64,000 nucleotides of DNA, taken from contig NZ_AQXU01000020.1 of NCBI RefSeq assembly GCF_000376945.1, forward strand, positions 1-64,000, written 5' to 3'. Origin of the DNA: Leeia oryzae DSM 17879. GTDB taxonomy: Bacteria > Pseudomonadota > Gammaproteobacteria > Burkholderiales > Leeiaceae. How positions within the stretch are numbered: position 1 is the first letter of the stretch; each line of letters opens with the position of its first letter. A program made the translations under genes and the position numbers. The notes below the pieces were generated by a model. The model worked only from the letters and a program-made list of their open reading frames with translations. It did no database searches and was not told the origin of the DNA. This document shows positions 28,360-38,917 of this stretch, one piece after another.

Positions 28360-29374
28360 TTACGACTCCGTATCTATTTCCGATTGTGTCGATTCGTTAT
28401 AGCGATTGCCATGAATGGGGTAACTTGCACAAAGCTGCGCTATCGCTTGCATGTCAGTTTCCGAAAGTTGCAAGGACAACGCCCCCAAGTTTTCCTGCAA
28501 ATGATGGACAGACGTTGTACCAGGAATGGGAATAATGTGCGGACAACGATGCAGCAACCAGGCCAACGCCAGTTGTGCCGGTGTACACCGCTTCTCCAGG
28601 CTCATGGACACCCAGGCTCTGCGAAATGATTCATTGGCCAAGAAGTTATCTGGGGCAAAGCGTGGCATTGCATGGCGAATATCATTGTCTGGCAGTGCCG
28701 CCAGGTGGGCCACCGATGAAAGGCCATTCGCCAAATAGCCACGCCCCAAGGGGCTGAAGGCGACAAAAGCGGCACCAATTTCTTGGCAGGTTGCCAATAC
28801 ACTGATTTCCGCATTTCTCGTCCAGACAGAATACTCCGTCTGCACAGCGGCAATCGGATGAATGGCATGTGCCCGGCGAATTGTGGCACTAGAAACTTCG
28901 GACAAACCGATTGCCCGGATTTTGCCCGCCTCCACCAAACGGGATAATGCGCCTACACTCTCTTCAATGGGAACTTTACGATCCCACCGGTGCAAGTAAT
29001 AGAGATCAATCGTATCGGTATTCAATCGCTTGAGGGCTTGATCACAGGTTTGAGTGAGTACAGCAGGCCTACCGTCAATCACGCGTCGGCCATCCACCCC
29101 CGTCATGCCGCACTTGCTGGCCAGTACAATCTGATGGCGATATGGGGACAGCACCTTCCCCAGTAGTGTTTCATTCGCACCAAACCCATAGAGTGCAGCG
29201 GTATCAAACAGGGTAACCCCTGCCTCCAGCGCAGAGAGCAGCAAATTCGCTGCAGTAGCAGGATCGAGGGGCGTACCATAGGCATGGCTCAGATTCATAC
29301 ACCCCAGCCCCAAAGGGGGTACCAGGAAGGGGCCGATAGATCTGGTCACACTACCCGCCGCATGGGCATGAGGG

Positions 29375-29382
<8 letters not shown>
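28360..29382 (-). CDS. Aldo/keto reductase, last gene of the lig operon
   Basis: The 340-residue protein keeps the whole catalytic tetrad: D60, Y65, K90 and H131 (LFDTAALYG, ASKCGM, YYLHRWD). The NADPH-binding end reads IPIPGTTSVHHLQENLGAL. It starts inside ligC with an 8-base overlap, so it is translated as part of the lig operon. Aldo/keto reductases reduce aldehydes or ketones. No such step is needed in the standard protocatechuate 4,5 pathway. It might remove a reactive aldehyde such as the ring-cleavage semialdehyde, or serve a side substrate. That role is speculative. Confidence 0.85.
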
Positions 29383-31626
<2,244 letters not shown>

Positions 31627-31636
<10 letters not shown>

Positions 31637-32559
31637 GGTGAAGCTCCCGTCTCTTCTGGCCAGTACAACCTTAGTGGATTATCTACCAGCAGTTTTTGTT
31701 GTAACGCCGGTGTGGTCGCAATCCAGGGAATAAAATCCACTAGCAGACCATCATCAGGCATATGCCCTTTCAAGTTTGGATGCGGCCAGTCGGTGCCCCA
31801 CAGTACCCGGTCGGGAAATTGCGAGATTACTTCACGTGCAAAAGGAATGACATCCCTGTAGGCGGCCCGTTCGCCATTCACGGCATTCGGCCCGGTCACC
31901 GACAATCTTTCCGGACAGCTGACCTTGCTCCAGACATTGGGGTTTTCACGCATGAAACGCAGGAATAACTGGAACTCGGGGCCATCAACCGCTTTTGAAA
32001 CATCTGGCCGTCCCATATGATCTACCACAATGATGGTGGGCAAGTCTGTGAAAAAGTCCCAAAGCTCTGGCAAGTCTGCTGCTTCGAAATACACCACCAC
32101 ATGCCAGCCAAACTTGGCAATCCGTTCGGAAATGCGCTTGAGCTCATCTCGTGGTGTAAAATCTACCAGCCGTTTAACAAAGTTAAACCGCACCCCGCGC
32201 ACACCTGCCTCGTGCAGCACCTGCAACTCATCATCGCTTATATCATGCCGGACCGTCGCAACGCCTCTTGCACGCCCCTCACTATGTATCAAGGCATCCA
32301 CCAGTGCGCGATTATCAGATCCATGGCACGTTGCTTGCACAATGACATTTCGTGCAAAACCTAAATGATCACGCAGTGCAAACAGTTGCTCCCAACTTGC
32401 ATCGCAAGGGGTGTATTTTCTCTCGTGTGCGAAAGGAAACTTGTCCCCAGGGCCAAACACGTGACAATGTGCATCGACCGCATTGGGTGGGAGCTTGAAG
32501 TCGGGTTTGACTGGTGAAGCACACCAATCGAGCCAGCCAGATGTTTTGGTAAAATGCAT
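31627..32559 (-). CDS. ligI: 2-Pyrone-4,6-dicarboxylate hydrolase
   Basis: LigI hydrolyses 2-pyrone-4,6-dicarboxylate to 4-oxalomesaconate. It belongs to the amidohydrolase superfamily (COG3618 type) but works without a metal. The protein (310 residues from ATG 32559) has VDAHCHVFGPGDKFPFA near the N-terminus. VIVQATCHGSDN, GVRGVRFNFVKR and VVDHMGRPD follow, with LWGTDWPHPN near the C-terminus, holding the aspartate expected to activate water. An earlier in-frame start at 32610 would overlap the upstream gene and lacks a ribosome site. The chosen start follows the DUF1932 stop by 2 bases. Confidence 0.92.
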
Positions 32560-32561
32560 AT

Positions 32562-33491
32562 TTATCTTTCTCTCAGGCTCTGCAAGATGTTGTCTGCTGC
32601 ATGACGCCAATTCGCGTTTTGTTCTGGGCCGCCGGTATGTTGGGATACAAAGATGCCTTTATCAGCAAGCTCCGCCATCCACGCTTGTCGCTCAGCAGTA
32701 CCGCTGGCCAGATGAGAATTCAGCCCAACATCCCTGACCGTGATCGCAGCCTCCCTTACTTCTTCGCTTCTGCGACGCCCATGCTGAATCACCCGCTGGA
32801 AAAAATAGGTAGACTCTTTCTCCCAATCAACCCCGGGGAAAGTTTCATAAAGCGACTCGATAACGCTTTCTTCAACACCATAGTGGCGTGCGCTTACCAA
32901 CGCTTCAATCATCAGCGCTTCCATGCCCTTAATAATGATGCTTCGGCACATCTTTGTTGCTGAGGCAACGCCAAGTCTGTCAGAAGCGACCCGACAGGAG
33001 AATCCAAGCACGCCCAACTTCTGTCGCGCGATTTCGGCTAACAGCCCCCCCAGTAGCATGGGCACACGAATCCGGTAAGGGGGCACACTGGTCATCACGG
33101 ATGCCTCAATAAACGATGCCCCTGCCGATTCAAGCAAAACGGCAGATTTTGCTTTGGTGGATGGAGAAACCGAATTGATATCCATATAGGCACAACCCTG
33201 CAAATCATGACTGGCACATGCACTTGCAACCTCCAATGCTTGATGCGCTGTCACTGCGCTAATCAAAAAGTTGGCCGTTTTACAAAGACTGGCAAGATCA
33301 GGCAAAAGTGTCACGCCATGCTGCGCCGCATGCATCAACATTGCCTGGCTTTGCTCACTCCCCAGCAATGCAATATCAAATGCAGAGACAGCTATGCCTT
33401 GGCTGACAAGATCTTCTGAAAGAATCTTGCCGACTTCTCCATAGCCGATAATGCCAAAGTGAAGATCATCCGTGATCCAGTGTCGAGACAT
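32562..33491 (-). CDS. NAD(P)-dependent oxidoreductase of the 6-phosphogluconate dehydrogenase-like/DUF1932 type
   Basis: The 309-residue protein has an N-terminal Rossmann fold (FGIIGYGEVGKILSEDL, residues 12-28). ISAVTAHQALEVA and YMDINSVSPSTK follow, with EASVMTSVPPYRIRVPMLLGG matching beta-hydroxyacid dehydrogenases. The C-terminal helical part begins near GVASATKMCRSIIIKGMEAL, where K is the usual catalytic lysine. It sits between ligK and ligI in the operon. No dehydrogenase of this type is part of the textbook 4,5 pathway, where LigC does the only oxidation. It may act on a hydroxy-acid side product or a methoxylated analogue. The function is unknown. Confidence 0.8.
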   Translation of the reverse strand: MSRHWITDDLHFGIIGYGEVGKILSEDLVSQGIAVSAFDIALLGSEQSQAMLMHAAQHGVTLLPDLASLCKTANFLISAVTAHQALEVASACASHDLQGCAYMDINSVSPSTKAKSAVLLESAGASFIEASVMTSVPPYRIRVPMLLGGLLAEIARQKLGVLGFSCRVASDRLGVASATKMCRSIIIKGMEALMIEALVSARHYGVEESVIESLYETFPGVDWEKESTYFFQRVIQHGRRRSEEVREAAITVRDVGLNSHLASGTAERQAWMAELADKGIFVSQHTGGPEQNANWRHAADNILQSLRER

Positions 33492-33500
33492 ATCATCACC

Positions 33501-34196
33501 TCAGTCTATATACTGCAAACCGGCAGTGGCCAATGGTTCGCGCATCTTGTACATATCCAGCCCCAGTACGCCTGCTGCCAGTTTCTGCCTTTTATGGGTC
33601 TCATTATTCTCTCTGACTTCTGCAGCATCGGCCACTTGACCAGCGATGGCAGCAGGTACTACCACTACGCCATCCCTGTCGGCTATCACCACATCTCCCG
33701 GATTCACCAGCGCACCCGCACAAATCACAGGAATATTGACGGATCCCAATGTGGCTTTAATCGTCCCTTTGGCGCTGATGGCCCTGCTAAAGACTGGGAA
33801 GCCCATCCGTTCAAGCTCCTCCACATCTCTCACCCCACCATCAATAATCAGCCCCTTGGCGCCACGCGCCATAAAACTGGTTGCCAGTAAGTCGCCAAAA
33901 AAGCCATCTTCACTATCTGTTGTACAGGCGGCAACGGCAATATCACCTGGCTGCAGTTGTTCTGCAGCCACGTGCATCATCCAGTTGTCCCCGGGCTGGA
34001 GCAAAATAGTGACCGCCGTTCCACAGAGTTTGGCATCGCCATACACCGGGCGTAGATAGGGTTTCATCAATCCAACCCGACCCATGGCCTCGTGAATGGT
34101 CGCCACCCCAAACCGGGAGAGCTTGGCAACCGCAGCAGGGTCTGCTCTCACGATGTTACGTTTGACGATACCCAATTGATTCAATGATGTAGTCAT
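33501..34196 (-). CDS. ligK: 4-Carboxy-4-hydroxy-2-oxoadipate aldolase
   Basis: LigK splits 4-carboxy-4-hydroxy-2-oxoadipate into pyruvate and oxaloacetate, the last step of the pathway; the family also decarboxylates oxaloacetate. The 231 residues have the RraA-like class II aldolase fold. FGVATIHEAMGRVGLM is near the N-terminus. GDNWMMHVAAEQLQPGDI follows, and GLIIDGGVRDVEEL holds the Arg-Asp pair that binds substrate and metal water. VNPGDVVIADRDGVVVVP is also typical. It lies 13 bases after ligJ. Confidence 0.93.
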   Translation of the reverse strand: MTTSLNQLGIVKRNIVRADPAAVAKLSRFGVATIHEAMGRVGLMKPYLRPVYGDAKLCGTAVTILLQPGDNWMMHVAAEQLQPGDIAVAACTTDSEDGFFGDLLATSFMARGAKGLIIDGGVRDVEELERMGFPVFSRAISAKGTIKATLGSVNIPVICAGALVNPGDVVIADRDGVVVVPAAIAGQVADAAEVRENNETHKRQKLAAGVLGLDMYKMREPLATAGLQYID

Positions 34197-34209
34197 GGTG
34201 TGCTCCTCT

Positions 34210-35235
34210 TCAGCGGCCTTTGGCCTTTAGGGCGGCATCAAGGCGTGGATACACACGTCTGGCATTTCCCTCATAGATCAGATGACGTTCTTCTGTACTT
34301 AAATCGGCAGCCTCGATATAGCGTTTTGTATCATCAAAGTAATGCCCGGTTTCCGGGTCGATCCCTTTGACGGCGCCAATCATTTCAGAGGCAAACAGAA
34401 CGTTCTTGATCGGGATGACGCGGGTCAGCAGATCAATTCCGGGTTGATGATAGACACAGGTATCAAAGTAAATATTGTTGAGCAGGTGTTCAGTCAGTAA
34501 TGGCTTTTTGAGTTCCTGCGCCAGTCCACGGAATCGGCCCCAGTGATAGGGCACTGCACCGCCCCCATGCGGAATCACAAACCTTAATGTAGGGAAATCC
34601 TTGAACAGATCACTGGTCAGACATTGCATGAAGGCCGTTGTATCTGCATTCAGGTAATGCGCACCTGTCGTATGAAATGCACAGTTACAACTTGTCGAGA
34701 CATGAATCATGGCCGGGATATCGTATTCGACCATTTTTTCGTAAAATGGATACCAGCTTCGGTCTGATAATGGCGGATGTGTCCAATGGCCACCGGATGG
34801 ATCCGGGTTCAGGTTGATACCGACAAAACCGAAATGCTTGACGCAATTTTCCAACTCAGGAATACAAGTGGCAGGATGGACACCCGGGCTTTGCGGCAAC
34901 ATGGCCGCGCCAATAAAGTTATCCGGAAATAACTGGCTAACGCGGTAGCACAGCTCATTACAAATGGCTGCCCAGGTTGCACTGGTATTAAAGTCGCCAA
35001 TGTGATGCGCCATAAAACTTGCGCGCGGGCTGAAGATAGTCAGGTCGGCCCCACGCTCTTTCATCAAGCGGAGCTGGTTTGTCTGGATGGTTTCATACAG
35101 CTCATCATCGCTAATCTTCAAATCAGATGCTTTGGGGCCCAATGATGGCGTTGCCAGGTTATCTATCTGTTGCTGCCGCCATACCTCCAACTGCTTGGGT
35201 GCCGTGGTGTAATGCCCATGAATATCAATAATCAC
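34210..35235 (-). CDS. ligJ: 4-Oxalomesaconate hydratase
   Basis: LigJ adds water to the enol form of 4-oxalomesaconate to give 4-carboxy-4-hydroxy-2-oxoadipate. It is an amidohydrolase-superfamily hydratase with a metal site: IIDIHGHYTTAP gives the HxH near the N-terminus, MIHVSTSC the middle histidine, and VIPHGGGAVPYHWGRF another. The start is very probably GTG at 35235 (341 residues), because AGGAG lies 6 bases upstream and IIDIHGHY is the usual N-terminus. The longer frame to 35289 runs into ligU. It overlaps ligU by 11 bases. Confidence 0.92.
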   Translation of the reverse strand: MIIDIHGHYTTAPKQLEVWRQQQIDNLATPSLGPKASDLKISDDELYETIQTNQLRLMKERGADLTIFSPRASFMAHHIGDFNTSATWAAICNELCYRVSQLFPDNFIGAAMLPQSPGVHPATCIPELENCVKHFGFVGINLNPDPSGGHWTHPPLSDRSWYPFYEKMVEYDIPAMIHVSTSCNCAFHTTGAHYLNADTTAFMQCLTSDLFKDFPTLRFVIPHGGGAVPYHWGRFRGLAQELKKPLLTEHLLNNIYFDTCVYHQPGIDLLTRVIPIKNVLFASEMIGAVKGIDPETGHYFDDTKRYIEAADLSTEERHLIYEGNARRVYPRLDAALKAKGR

Positions 35236-36379
35236 TTTGCGCTCCTGACTTTGGTGTACTCGTTGCCACTGCTTTGCCCGACTGACCATCCCAAATGCTT
35301 TGTGGAATCAGGACTGTACCTTGCATGATTAAACGAGCGGTTCTTATCAGCGCAGCCCGGGTGACCCGCTGCGAATCTTGAGAATCAATGGCCAGTTCGA
35401 CAGAAAATTCGCCACTAGGGTGTTCAACAGAAACCGTTTTGACTAGCCCTGCCGGCAGATTGGCAACGCCCTCTGCGATGCTGCCTTTCAGTACACACGC
35501 AGTGCCAACGGTGACTGCAGCCAACACGCCAATCGCATCGTGACAAACATGCGGAATAAAGCTGCGCGTTGAGATACTGCCCTCGCCTTTTGGTGGTGCA
35601 ATCAGGGTCATTTTCGGATAGGTTTTATCCTGCACGTCCCCGAGCCCCATCAAATGCCCGCACGCCAAGCGCAGAGATTCAAGCCTGGTTTTGAGTTCCG
35701 GATCGGCATTTAACTCAGTCACGGTTTCATAGCCGGATTTGCCAAGGTCGCAGGCTTTGAGAATCACCAGCGGCATGCCGTTATCAATGCAGGTCACCTC
35801 AATCTCGCCGATACCGTCCAGCCAGACGCTGTCTTTCAGGTTGCCTGTGGGCAACAAACCACGGCATACAGACCCGGCTGTATCCAGAAAATTGATGGTG
35901 ATCGGCGCAGCAGTACCGGGTACGCCATCAATATGGGTATTACCTTCATAACTGAGACTTTTGCCGGGGGTTTCCACCGTAATTTCGCAGACCATCCCCG
36001 TATTCTGAGTAAAAACCCGATAGGTGCTGGTTTCGCCTTGTGCTTTTAGCATCCCGGTTTCCAGCGCAAAAGGCACAACTGCCGCCAGCATGTTGCCGCA
36101 GTTAGGGGTGGTATCCACCAGGCTTTTTGCGGGGGTAATCTGCGCAAACAAGAAGTCCAGATCAATGCCTGCGGCTGAGCCGGGCGACACAATCCCGACT
36201 TTACTGGTCAATGGGTTCGCGCCACCCAAGCCATCAATCTGCCGGGCATCCGGAGACCCCATGACCGCTAGCAATACCTTATCTCTTAGGATAGGGTCCG
36301 AAGGAAGGTCATTTGCGTTAAAGAACGGCCCCCGGGAGGTGCCGCCACGCATCAATAGTGTGGGTAATTTTGTTTGCAT
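35225..36379 (-). CDS. ligU: 4-Oxalomesaconate tautomerase
   Basis: LigU (GalD in Pseudomonas) isomerises the keto form of 4-oxalomesaconate for LigJ. It belongs to the PrpF family with two diaminopimelate-epimerase-like halves. The protein (384 residues from ATG 36379) begins PTLLMRGGTSRGPFF. It has ARQIDGLGGANPLTSKVGIV, TPNCGNMLAAVVPFA and PHVCHDAIGVLAAVTVGTAC. The longer frame from TTG 36403 has no ribosome site. It is the first gene of the lig operon, and the 92 bases between the LysR stop and ligU hold the palindrome at 36437-36453. Confidence 0.92.
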   Translation of the reverse strand: MQTKLPTLLMRGGTSRGPFFNANDLPSDPILRDKVLLAVMGSPDARQIDGLGGANPLTSKVGIVSPGSAAGIDLDFLFAQITPAKSLVDTTPNCGNMLAAVVPFALETGMLKAQGETSTYRVFTQNTGMVCEITVETPGKSLSYEGNTHIDGVPGTAAPITINFLDTAGSVCRGLLPTGNLKDSVWLDGIGEIEVTCIDNGMPLVILKACDLGKSGYETVTELNADPELKTRLESLRLACGHLMGLGDVQDKTYPKMTLIAPPKGEGSISTRSFIPHVCHDAIGVLAAVTVGTACVLKGSIAEGVANLPAGLVKTVSVEHPSGEFSVELAIDSQDSQRVTRAALIRTARLIMQGTVLIPQSIWDGQSGKAVATSTPKSGAQSDY

Positions 36380-36436
36380 GGACACAGTATCTTCCAGAGG
36401 CAAAGATGTCCGATACCCTGCGTTTCCACTAGCTGA

Positions 36437-36453
36437 TATCTCAAAATGAGATA
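36437..36453. promoter_or_regulatory. LysR-type palindrome in the lig promoter region
   Basis: TATCTCA-AAA-TGAGATA is a perfect 17-bp inverted repeat that contains the T-N11-A form of LysR boxes (TCTCAAAATGAGA). It lies 57 bases upstream of ligU and 18 bases after the LysR gene that precedes the operon. It is a candidate activation site for that regulator, with a protocatechuate-pathway compound as effector. Confidence 0.6.
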
Positions 36454-36471
36454 GTCACAACCAGAAAACGG

Positions 36472-37398
36472 TTATTCTAGGCTGGCGGCAAGCTCTGTAT
36501 GGGTAAACGGGATATGTTCTTTAAGGACTTCCAGCAAAATGCGGGCTGCTGCTCTGTGGGTATTTGTTTGCGGGCGATGGCGACACACACCAAGCGTCAA
36601 CAGGCTAAACATACCGGTTTCCCCGATGGGGCTTATCCTTAACTTTTCGCGCTGGCGATAGTTAGCCACAGCCAATTCTGACAAGACGGCCGCACCAAAT
36701 TCCTCGACTACCAGATCAAGAATGGCAGGCACACTGTCAACTTCCATTTTGATTCTGGGAACCAGCCCTCTGGACGCCATGGCAGATTCAATGATCATCC
36801 GGATAGCATGGGGTTTGGTCGGCATCAGCAGGCCAATGCTGGAAAGGGATTCTAACGAGACGGGCGCCTGCTGCTGGTCATGCGACTTATGTTGCACCAG
36901 AAACAGCGGCTGCCGGCACACCATTGTCACGTCAATATCTGTTGCTGAAGACGGGTTATACATCAAGGCCAGATCCATCTGCCCATTACGCAACTGTTCT
37001 TGCAGCGTGTGTGACAAGCCCTCACAAATCGCCAGTGTTGCCTCTGGCAAGCGTTGTTGAAATACTCGGGTCAACGGCACAGCCATGGATCTAGACAAAC
37101 TGGGCGGTAAACCGATACACACTCGTCCAGCCAGTCCCCCCCTCACCTGATCCAGCTCTTCCTTTGTGCGCTGGAGCTGATATAACACTCCTCGCCCATG
37201 TTCTAGCAAAACTTGCCCAGCCTCAGTCAGCGTCACCCCTCGTCCATTTCTGTTTAGCAGGGTTTGACGGGCCTCTACCTCAAGCAGGCGAATTTGCCGG
37301 CTAAGTGCAGACTGCGCTACATCGAGTACCAGCGCCGCTTTGCTAAAGCTACCCAGCTCTGCCACCCGCACAAAGTATTCTATTTGCCGTATGTCCAT
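36472..37398 (-). CDS. LysR-family regulator upstream of the lig operon
   Basis: The 308-residue protein has the LysR helix-turn-helix at residues about 2-60 (IEYFVRVAELGSFSKAALVLDVAQSALSRQIRLLE). The effector domain follows, with GRVCIGLPPSLSRSMAVPL and GQMDLALMYNPSS, then LPRIKMEVDS-like (RIKMEVDSVPAILDLV). It resembles the CbbR/NAC-like subgroup used for catabolic operons. It is on the same strand as ligU, unlike most LysR regulators, which are divergent from their targets. The palindrome just past its stop makes the lig operon its likely target. Read-through from this gene into ligU is also possible. Confidence 0.87.
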   Translation of the reverse strand: MDIRQIEYFVRVAELGSFSKAALVLDVAQSALSRQIRLLEVEARQTLLNRNGRGVTLTEAGQVLLEHGRGVLYQLQRTKEELDQVRGGLAGRVCIGLPPSLSRSMAVPLTRVFQQRLPEATLAICEGLSHTLQEQLRNGQMDLALMYNPSSATDIDVTMVCRQPLFLVQHKSHDQQQAPVSLESLSSIGLLMPTKPHAIRMIIESAMASRGLVPRIKMEVDSVPAILDLVVEEFGAAVLSELAVANYRQREKLRISPIGETGMFSLLTLGVCRHRPQTNTHRAAARILLEVLKEHIPFTHTELAASLE

Positions 37399-37408
37399 GC
37401 CTCATCTT

Positions 37409-37849
37409 TCACTGCGTATCCAGATCATGTAGGCCCTTGATCAGCAGCCTGAGCAGCCGCTGCATCTGCTCTTTGTCTTGTGGTTCAAAGTGAGACAGCA
37501 TCTTCGCCTCAAGTTCTGACACCAGCTCATCGCAATCTTCCAGCAAGCCTGTGCCGGTTTCCGTCAAAGCCAGGTTGATGATGCGGCCATGGCTTTGGTC
37601 TGGCGCTCTTTGAATCCAGCCTTCTGCTTCCATGTTTTTGACCTGCTCATTGGCAGATTGGGGCGTCATTAGCGAGCGTTCGGCCAGTTTGGCGTTCGAG
37701 GTTTGGCCGTGCGTGTTCAGTATAGAAAGCATGGTGTACTGACTGGTCGTCAGTCTTTTGCTTTTTAGCCGATTACGCAAGATGCGGCTTAGCATGTGGT
37801 CTGCCCGGCCGATCAGATAGGCTATCCCTTGCGGTTTTTGCCCTTTCAT
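37409..37849 (-). CDS. MarR-family regulator divergent from ech
   Basis: The 146-residue protein has the MarR winged helix at about residues 35-105: LTTSQYTMLSILNTHGQTSNAKLAERSLMTPQSANEQVKNME, quoted here as SNAKLAERSLMTPQSAN. The wing reads RAPDQSHGRIINLALTE. In other bacteria MarR proteins beside hydroxycinnamate genes (FerC, CouR, FerR) repress them and release on binding the CoA thioester. Here it is divergent from ech with 108 bases between starts, and the perfect palindrome there is the expected operator. The matching site near vanA suggests it also controls vanAB. The effector is inferred. Confidence 0.85.
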   Translation of the reverse strand: MKGQKPQGIAYLIGRADHMLSRILRNRLKSKRLTTSQYTMLSILNTHGQTSNAKLAERSLMTPQSANEQVKNMEAEGWIQRAPDQSHGRIINLALTETGTGLLEDCDELVSELEAKMLSHFEPQDKEQMQRLLRLLIKGLHDLDTQ

Positions 37850-37878
37850 AAATTTTTCCTTTCCTCTTCAAAAGGGTA

Positions 37879-37908
37879 TTGCACTTTTTGAAGAAAGCGA
37901 ATTAGAAT
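37879..37908 (+). promoter_or_regulatory. Putative sigma-70 promoter of ech
   Basis: TTGCAC at 37879-37884 and TAGAAT at 37903-37908 are spaced by 18 bases. The start of transcription would fall near 37915, right at the edge of the palindrome, which is ideal for a repressor. Confidence 0.5.
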
Positions 37909-37915
37909 AAAAAAC

Positions 37916-37934
37916 ATATCAGGTTGCCTGATAT
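37916..37934. promoter_or_regulatory. Perfect 19-bp palindrome, candidate MarR operator of ech
   Basis: ATATCAGG-TTG-CCTGATAT has two perfect 8-base arms and a 3-base centre. It lies 23 bases upstream of the ech start and just downstream of the -10 box. A 17-of-19 match is found upstream of vanA at 27329-27347. The ribosome site of ech (GAGGAAG) follows it. Confidence 0.75.
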
Positions 37935-37957
37935 TAACAGAATATGAGGAAGTCAGT

Positions 37958-38794
37958 ATGTCAAATTATCAAGATCGCTGGAAGACAGTCGCAGTTGAAG
38001 TGAACAACGGAATTGCCTGGGTTGTGCTCAACCGCCCCGAGAAGCGTAACGCCATGAGCCCGACCTTGAATCGGGAGATGATTGACGTGCTTCAAACCCT
38101 GGAACTGGACCACGATGCAGAAGTCGTCGTACTGACCGGAGCGGGGGAATCCTGGACGGCAGGGATGGATCTGAAAGAATATTTCCGAGAAACCGATGGT
38201 CAGCCAGAAATTGTTCAGGAACGCATGCGTCGTGATGCGTGTGACTGGCAATGGAAACTGCTTCGCTTCTATAACAAGCCCACCATCGCCATGGTGAACG
38301 GTTGGTGCTTTGGGGGTGCCTTTACCCCGCTAGTGGCATGTGACCTTGCCGTTGCAGCGGATGAAGCGATCTTTGGTCTGTCTGAAATTAACTGGGGGAT
38401 TCCGCCAGGTAATCTGGTCAGCAAAGCAGTTGCAGACACCATGGGTCATCGTGCGGCCCTGCATTACATCATGACGGGTGATCCGTTCAATGGCGTTGAA
38501 GCCACCCAGATGGGCTTGGTCAACAAGAGCGTTCCGCGTGCGCAATTGCGGGATGAAGTGATCAAACTCGCAGAAAAACTAAAAGAAAAGAACCCGGTCG
38601 TTCTGCGTTATGCCAAAAACGGTTTCAAACGCTGCCGCGAACTGACTTGGGAGCAAAACGAGGATTACCTCTATGCCAAACTGGATCAGTGCATTGGTCG
38701 TGATCAGGAAAAAGGCCGGGCAGAAGGGCTAAAACAATTCCTGGATGACAAAACCCTGAAACCGGGCTTGCAATCTTACAAACGAAACAAATAA
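37958..38794 (+). CDS. ech: Hydroxycinnamoyl-CoA hydratase-lyase (feruloyl-CoA to vanillin)
   Basis: This crotonase-family enzyme hydrates feruloyl-CoA and then cleaves it to vanillin and acetyl-CoA. Caffeoyl- and coumaroyl-CoA are also usual substrates. The 278 residues match the family. GAGESWTAGMDLKEYF holds an oxyanion-hole region, and GWCFGGAFTPLVACDLA the second. The Pseudomonas fluorescens enzyme uses S123, E143 and Y239; here E143 (GLSEINWGIPPG) and Y239 are kept, but position 123 is threonine. Because the threonine keeps a hydroxyl, activity is still likely. It is the first gene of ech-vdh-fcs-thiolase. Confidence 0.94.
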   Translation: MSNYQDRWKTVAVEVNNGIAWVVLNRPEKRNAMSPTLNREMIDVLQTLELDHDAEVVVLTGAGESWTAGMDLKEYFRETDGQPEIVQERMRRDACDWQWKLLRFYNKPTIAMVNGWCFGGAFTPLVACDLAVAADEAIFGLSEINWGIPPGNLVSKAVADTMGHRAALHYIMTGDPFNGVEATQMGLVNKSVPRAQLRDEVIKLAEKLKEKNPVVLRYAKNGFKRCRELTWEQNEDYLYAKLDQCIGRDQEKGRAEGLKQFLDDKTLKPGLQSYKRNK

Positions 38795-38917
38795 ACACAG
38801 ACAACGTTGAACACTCTCTGGACATACCGCCAGCATAGACAGTTCATCAAAAGAACATAACAACAGCAGTAATTACCGATACCAGGACGACTCCAAGCGC
38901 TTGGGAAGGAGACACTT

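Noticed and set aside
35236..35289. Longer N-terminus for ligJ
   Set aside because: GTG 35235 has AGGAG at good spacing and gives the conserved IIDIHGHY N-terminus; the extension lies within ligU and has no ribosome site.
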